From Bog-756 sp038210245 (GTDB lineage Bacteria; Actinomycetota; Acidimicrobiia; Acidimicrobiales; RAAP-2), in NCBI GenBank assembly GCA_038210245.1, contig JBBQWW010000003.1, positions 53,884 to 117,883 on the forward strand: a stretch of DNA of 64,000 nucleotides, given 5' to 3'. A program made the position numbers and the translations under genes. Positions within the stretch are counted from its first letter, which is position 1; every line of letters begins with the position of its first letter. This document shows positions 61,506 to 64,000 of this stretch, one piece after another. Below the pieces are notes generated by a model that was not told the origin of the DNA, did not search any database, and saw nothing but the letters and a program-made list of their open reading frames with translations.

Positions 61506-62150
61506 ATGTCACTCGTTCGTGTTCACAACTTTGCCGTGTCCCTCGACGGCTTCAGCACCGGCGAGGGTCAGTCCCTCGAACAGCCGTTCGGTCACGCCGG
61601 GAGCAGGCTCCTCGACCGGTTCATGGGCACTCGTACGTTCCACAAGATGCATGGAGAGACCGGCGGAAGTGCCGGCGCCGACGAGGCGTTCGCCAGTAAT
61701 TGGGGACCAGGTATTGGTGCGGAGATCATGGGCCGCAACAAGTTTGGCCCACAGCGCGGCCCGTGGGTCGACGAGGAGTGGAAGGGTTGGTGGGGTGACG
61801 ATCCCGTGTTTCACACGCCGGTGTTCGTGCTCACCCACCATCCGAGGCCGACGCTCCACATGGAGGGTGGAACGACGTTCCATTTCATTGAGGCCACTCC
61901 CGACGAAGCGCTGACGATCGCCCAGGAAGCCGCTGGTGAGCTCGATGTGCGCATCGGTGGGGGGCCTTCGACCGTCCGTCAATTTCTCGCCGCAGATCTG
62001 ATTGATCACATGCACCTTGTGATCGCCCCCATAGTCCTGGGGCGCGGAGAACGACTCTGGGACGGACTCGAGGGCCTGGAGGAACGGTTTGACATAGAGG
62101 CGGTCAGCACCCCGAGCGGCGTAACGCATATGACCTTCATACGGCGATAG
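61506..62150 (+). CDS. Dihydrofolate reductase family protein (RibD C-terminal domain)
   Basis: A 214-residue protein of the RibD_C/DHFR-like fold. RVHNFAVSLDGFSTGEGQSL opens the family, MGTRTFHKMHGETGG and MGRNKFGPQRGPW are the NADPH region, and LDVRIGGGPSTVRQFLAADL with HLVIAPIVLGRGERLWDGLE completes it. These stand-alone actinobacterial reductases act on unknown pteridine- or pyrimidine-like substrates. The ATG at 61506 follows AAGGAG by nine bases. It is a single-gene unit on the right of the TetR operon. Confidence 0.9.
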   Translation: MSLVRVHNFAVSLDGFSTGEGQSLEQPFGHAGSRLLDRFMGTRTFHKMHGETGGSAGADEAFASNWGPGIGAEIMGRNKFGPQRGPWVDEEWKGWWGDDPVFHTPVFVLTHHPRPTLHMEGGTTFHFIEATPDEALTIAQEAAGELDVRIGGGPSTVRQFLAADLIDHMHLVIAPIVLGRGERLWDGLEGLEERFDIEAVSTPSGVTHMTFIRR

Positions 62151-62428
62151 GTCCTCATCCGTGGAAGGGATCGTCAAGAGGATCAACCGGAGATGAGACG
62201 GGGGCTTCCGGGTCGGCAGACCACGGCCGTTGCGACGAACCCGTCGAACCTCGGTCATGAAGCCCTTCACGGGGCCCGGGTCGACGAGCTGGCTGACGGG
62301 CTCCGGCTCGAGGTCCGGCCCGACGGGTTCATGTTCTCCCGGTCCCCGGGTGGGGGCCGAGCCTCGCTGGAGATTGCCGTCACGGAGTAGCCACAGACGG
62401 CAATTCGGAGGGTGTCGCCGGACCAAAA
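62151..62428. other. Intergenic region up to the first direct repeat
   Basis: No supported gene. A 65-codon frame at 62193-62390 lacks a Shine-Dalgarno and family resemblance. The region lies outside the repeat-bounded module. Confidence 0.4.
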
Positions 62429-62470
62429 AACTGGTGGGCCGTGCGAGTCTCGATCTCGCCACCTTGGGAT
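62429..62470 (-). repeat. 42-bp direct repeat, copy 1: tRNA-Lys 3'-end-like attachment site
   Basis: Read on the minus strand it gives the 3' strand of an anticodon stem, a T arm (GCGAG-ATCGAGA-CTCGC) and an acceptor strand ACGGCCC-A-CCA, the 3' end of an actinobacterial tRNA-Lys. Just beyond it CTTTTGA resembles the Lys anticodon loop. The 5' half of a tRNA is missing, so it is not a functional tRNA gene. It is identical to the copy at 63814-63855. Confidence 0.8.
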
Positions 62471-62524
62471 CAAAAGTCGCAACCGGAGTGTCGCAGGGTT
62501 AGCCGGCGTTCGCCGCCCGGGAGT

Positions 62525-62546
62525 TGTAGTCACGGTGTAGTCACGG
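62525..62546. repeat. Tandem 11-bp repeat (TGTAGTCACGG twice)
   Basis: TGTAGTCACGG at 62525-62535 is repeated directly at 62536-62546, one helical turn per unit, 55 bp inside the first long direct repeat. It could be a recombinase or excisionase arm site or a regulatory site; the function is inference. Confidence 0.6.
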
Positions 62547-62640
62547 ACTTACCTCAAAAGCTAGGTGCCGCCTTGACCTGATGCAGGCCGGGCCCACCCG
62601 TAGGCCGTCCTCTTGTGTGGCATCTCGAGTCTCAGGCTAT

Positions 62641-62658
62641 GATATGAGAAATCATATC
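62641..62658. promoter_or_regulatory. Palindromic operator of the XRE gene
   Basis: GATATGA-GAAA-TCATATC is a perfect 7-bp inverted repeat, 21 bp upstream of the XRE start at 62679 and notably AT-rich for this window. Autoregulation by the XRE protein is the simplest reading. Confidence 0.65.
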
Positions 62659-62678
62659 GGGAATCGAGAAATGCAGAC

Positions 62679-63245
62679 ATGTCTACGGCTCAGTTGGTGC
62701 GTGAAGCACGGCGAGGGAGTGGCCTAACGCAGCGTGGCCTCGCGTCCCGCTCCGGGATTCCTCAGTCTGCGGTGGCAGACATCGAACGCGGCGCGCACGA
62801 TACGCGGGGTGAAGCCCTCAGCCACCTAGTGGGCGCCGCCGGCTACCAGCTGTTCGTACTCCCAACCACTGCCCACTCCGCCGCCGACTGGGCCGACCTA
62901 ATCTACCAGGAACTCCGATCGGAGCGTCGCGGCGAGGAAGTGGCCTACCGGGCCCTGATCGCTTTCCACGACGATCTCACCCGCGTGCCGGCCCCACTCA
63001 AGGTCGCCTTGTGTGTAGCCCCGCCGGGGCCCTGTGGCGACCCTCGGTTTGATGCGGGAGTTGCTGCCGTCGTTGACTTCCATTTATCGAAGGGTCGGCT
63101 TCCGGTACCCACGTGGGTCCGAGATCCGTCGAGGACGTTGGGCGAGCCGTGGGTCGTTTCTCCGTATACGGACCCTGAAGCCGTGCCGAAGGCGTTTCAC
63201 CGGCACGGTGTACACATGGCTGCCTCTGAGCTGGCGAGCGTGTGA
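62679..63245 (+). CDS. XRE-family HTH protein, putative antitoxin
   Basis: A 188-residue protein. Residues 4-55 are a Cro/CI-type HTH (LVREARRGSGLTQRGLASRS, GIPQSAVADIERG). The remaining about 130 residues have no recognised domain, although LAVxxxG-like hydrophobic segments suggest a folded partner-binding region. The stop at 63245 is one base from the start of the nucleotidyltransferase gene, so the two are co-translated. The layout (regulator first, autoregulatory palindrome, nucleotidyltransferase second) is that of a toxin-antitoxin operon. ATG start at 62679 without a strong Shine-Dalgarno. Confidence 0.82.
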   Translation: MSTAQLVREARRGSGLTQRGLASRSGIPQSAVADIERGAHDTRGEALSHLVGAAGYQLFVLPTTAHSAADWADLIYQELRSERRGEEVAYRALIAFHDDLTRVPAPLKVALCVAPPGPCGDPRFDAGVAAVVDFHLSKGRLPVPTWVRDPSRTLGEPWVVSPYTDPEAVPKAFHRHGVHMAASELASV

Positions 63246-63246
63246 C

Positions 63247-63759
63247 GTGCTGTTCTCACGAGAGGACGTTGATGAGGCTCTGCAGGCTCTTGTCGGCGAA
63301 CTGGTCGACGCGGGCATTTCGGCCACTATCGACATCGTTGGCGGGGCCGCGGTGTCCCTCCAAGTTGACCGTGAATCCTTGACCCAGGACATCGACGCCC
63401 TGTACCCCGCGACGAGTGGATTCACTGCGGCAGTGGGGCGCGTAGGTGCCTCCCACCGCTTGCCGGATAATTGGCTGAACGATGCCGTGAAGATGTATGC
63501 CAGCCACTACGACACCACCGACGACTGGGATATCCGGATCAAAGGCGATGGGGTGGTCGTACGTGTCGCCCGACCAGAGCTACTACTGGCCATGAAGCTT
63601 CTCGCCGGGCGGGGTCGTCGCGATGCAGGGGATATCGACCGGCTACTCGAGGCGTGCGGCATCACCACGCTTGCCGACGCACAGGAGACCTTCTCTCGGT
63701 ACTACCCGAGCGAAGTCATCGCCCACCCTGCGCTGCGCCAACTGCAGGCGCGCTTTTGA
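63247..63759 (+). CDS. Nucleotidyltransferase (AbiEii/DUF6036-like), putative toxin
   Basis: A 170-residue nucleotidyltransferase-fold protein. TIDIVGGAAVSLQVDRES followed by LTQDIDALYP gives the GG-x(n)-D-x-D active site of polymerase-beta-type transferases. VRVARPELLLAMKLLAGRGR and RDAGDIDRLLEACG are the AbiEii-like helical region with the conserved Lys. AbiE toxins transfer nucleotides to targets such as tRNA; here target and toxicity are inference. GTG at 63247 lies one base after the XRE stop. The second direct repeat begins 54 bases after its stop. Confidence 0.85.
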   Translation: MLFSREDVDEALQALVGELVDAGISATIDIVGGAAVSLQVDRESLTQDIDALYPATSGFTAAVGRVGASHRLPDNWLNDAVKMYASHYDTTDDWDIRIKGDGVVVRVARPELLLAMKLLAGRGRRDAGDIDRLLEACGITTLADAQETFSRYYPSEVIAHPALRQLQARF

Positions 63760-63813
63760 CCGTGCCCAACACGAAGCTGAGTTCGCTGGATCCGAAGAGC
63801 CGAGAAGGCTGTG

Positions 63814-63855
63814 AACTGGTGGGCCGTGCGAGTCTCGATCTCGCCACCTTGGGAT
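63814..63855 (-). repeat. 42-bp direct repeat, copy 2: tRNA-Lys 3'-end-like attachment site
   Basis: Identical over 42 bp to 62429-62470 and in the same orientation, 1385 bp away. Beyond the core the anticodon-loop side differs (GGTTTAA instead of CTTTTGA on the minus strand). The two copies bracket the XRE/nucleotidyltransferase pair exactly, which is what site-specific integration at a tRNA 3' end would leave. Confidence 0.8.
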
Positions 63856-63905
63856 TAAACCTCGATCCACCGAAGAACGCCCTGAACGAACACCAAATGG
63901 GTTGA

Positions 63906-64000
63906 GTGGCGATGCGGTGGGCTGAACAGCTTCACCGATTCCCTGAACCGCAGGAAGGGCGTGCGGAACCAGGACTCCTTGTCATTGCGTTCGATTGTCA
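63906..64000 (+). CDS. Possible start of a gene running out of the window
   Basis: An open frame begins with GTG at 63906 or ATG at 63912 (MRWAEQLHRFPEPQEGRAEP) and has no stop before base 64000. There is no Shine-Dalgarno and only about 30 codons can be seen, so it may be chance. It lies directly after the second direct repeat. Confidence 0.2.
   Translation, partial: MAMRWAEQLHRFPEPQEGRAEPGLLVIAFDC

Noticed and set aside
62429..62510. Complete tRNA-Lys gene on the minus strand
   Set aside because: The T arm, acceptor end and part of the anticodon loop fit, but no D arm or 5' acceptor strand follows, so it is a 3'-end fragment.

Overview
The window is about 64 kb of high-GC, densely packed chromosomal DNA with many GTG and some TTG starts and frequent 1-11 nt gene overlaps. 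Mycothiol-type (MDMPI) proteins, F420/flavin LLM oxidoreductases, GAF-ANTAR, lipid-transfer thiolases with OB-fold partners, and a SigB/SigF-RsbV-RsbW module all point to an actinomycete. The catabolic style (double CaiB transferases, paired acyl-CoA dehydrogenases, thiolase/OB-fold sets) fits the class Acidimicrobiia best, but that placement is inference; no rRNA or ribosomal protein gene is present to confirm it.

Layout. 1-22.2 kb is a mosaic of lipid/xenobiotic catabolism: a partial aldehyde dehydrogenase, an NADPH oxidoreductase, a CMD-family protein, an acyl-CoA ligase, a phosphotransferase, an epoxide-hydrolase-like protein, an SRPBCC-amidohydrolase pair, a secreted GH5 endoglycoceramidase-like enzyme, a double CoA-transferase and an OB-fold/thiolase fusion. 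Three genes here are interrupted by single-base frameshifts. 22.4-30.4 kb is a general-stress island: CsbD, small acidic and hydrophobic proteins, a BrkB-type membrane protein, a GAF-PP2C phosphatase, two STAS proteins facing one anti-sigma kinase, and a divergent operon of a hemerythrin-like gene, STAS protein, anti-sigma factor and SigB/SigF-type sigma factor. Several of these genes carry SigB-like promoter motifs (GTTT-N15/16-GGGTAG or GGGAAG). 30.4-43.2 kb is a CoA-thioester and aldehyde catabolic block (OB-fold/thiolase/thiolase operon, aldehyde dehydrogenase, enoyl-CoA hydratase, heteromeric acyl-CoA dehydrogenase, SDRs, LLM oxidoreductase).

44.06-45.72 kb is a complete IS1380-family element with imperfect terminal repeats and a CTAG target duplication. 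46-52.3 kb is a full arginine deiminase operon (antiporter, deiminase, ornithine carbamoyltransferase, carbamate kinase) whose carbamate kinase frame runs without a stop into a universal stress protein, followed by an overlapping zinc alcohol dehydrogenase. A tandem universal stress protein lies next to it. From 53.9 kb the DNA is more accessory: a stretch of low coding density, an epimerase, a truncated membrane protein, an SGNH lipoprotein, an LLM oxidoreductase, and a TetR operon with two palindromic operators that also encodes an MDMPI-like protein and a flavodiiron-like MBL protein. That MBL protein is the intact paralogue of the broken gene at 21.5-22.2 kb.

The right end holds a small XRE/nucleotidyltransferase (AbiEii-like) module between two identical 42-bp direct repeats that read as the 3' end of a tRNA-Lys gene. 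This is a probable integration footprint and the strongest candidate for a mobile defence or toxin-antitoxin unit.

No CRISPR array, complete tRNA or rRNA gene was seen.
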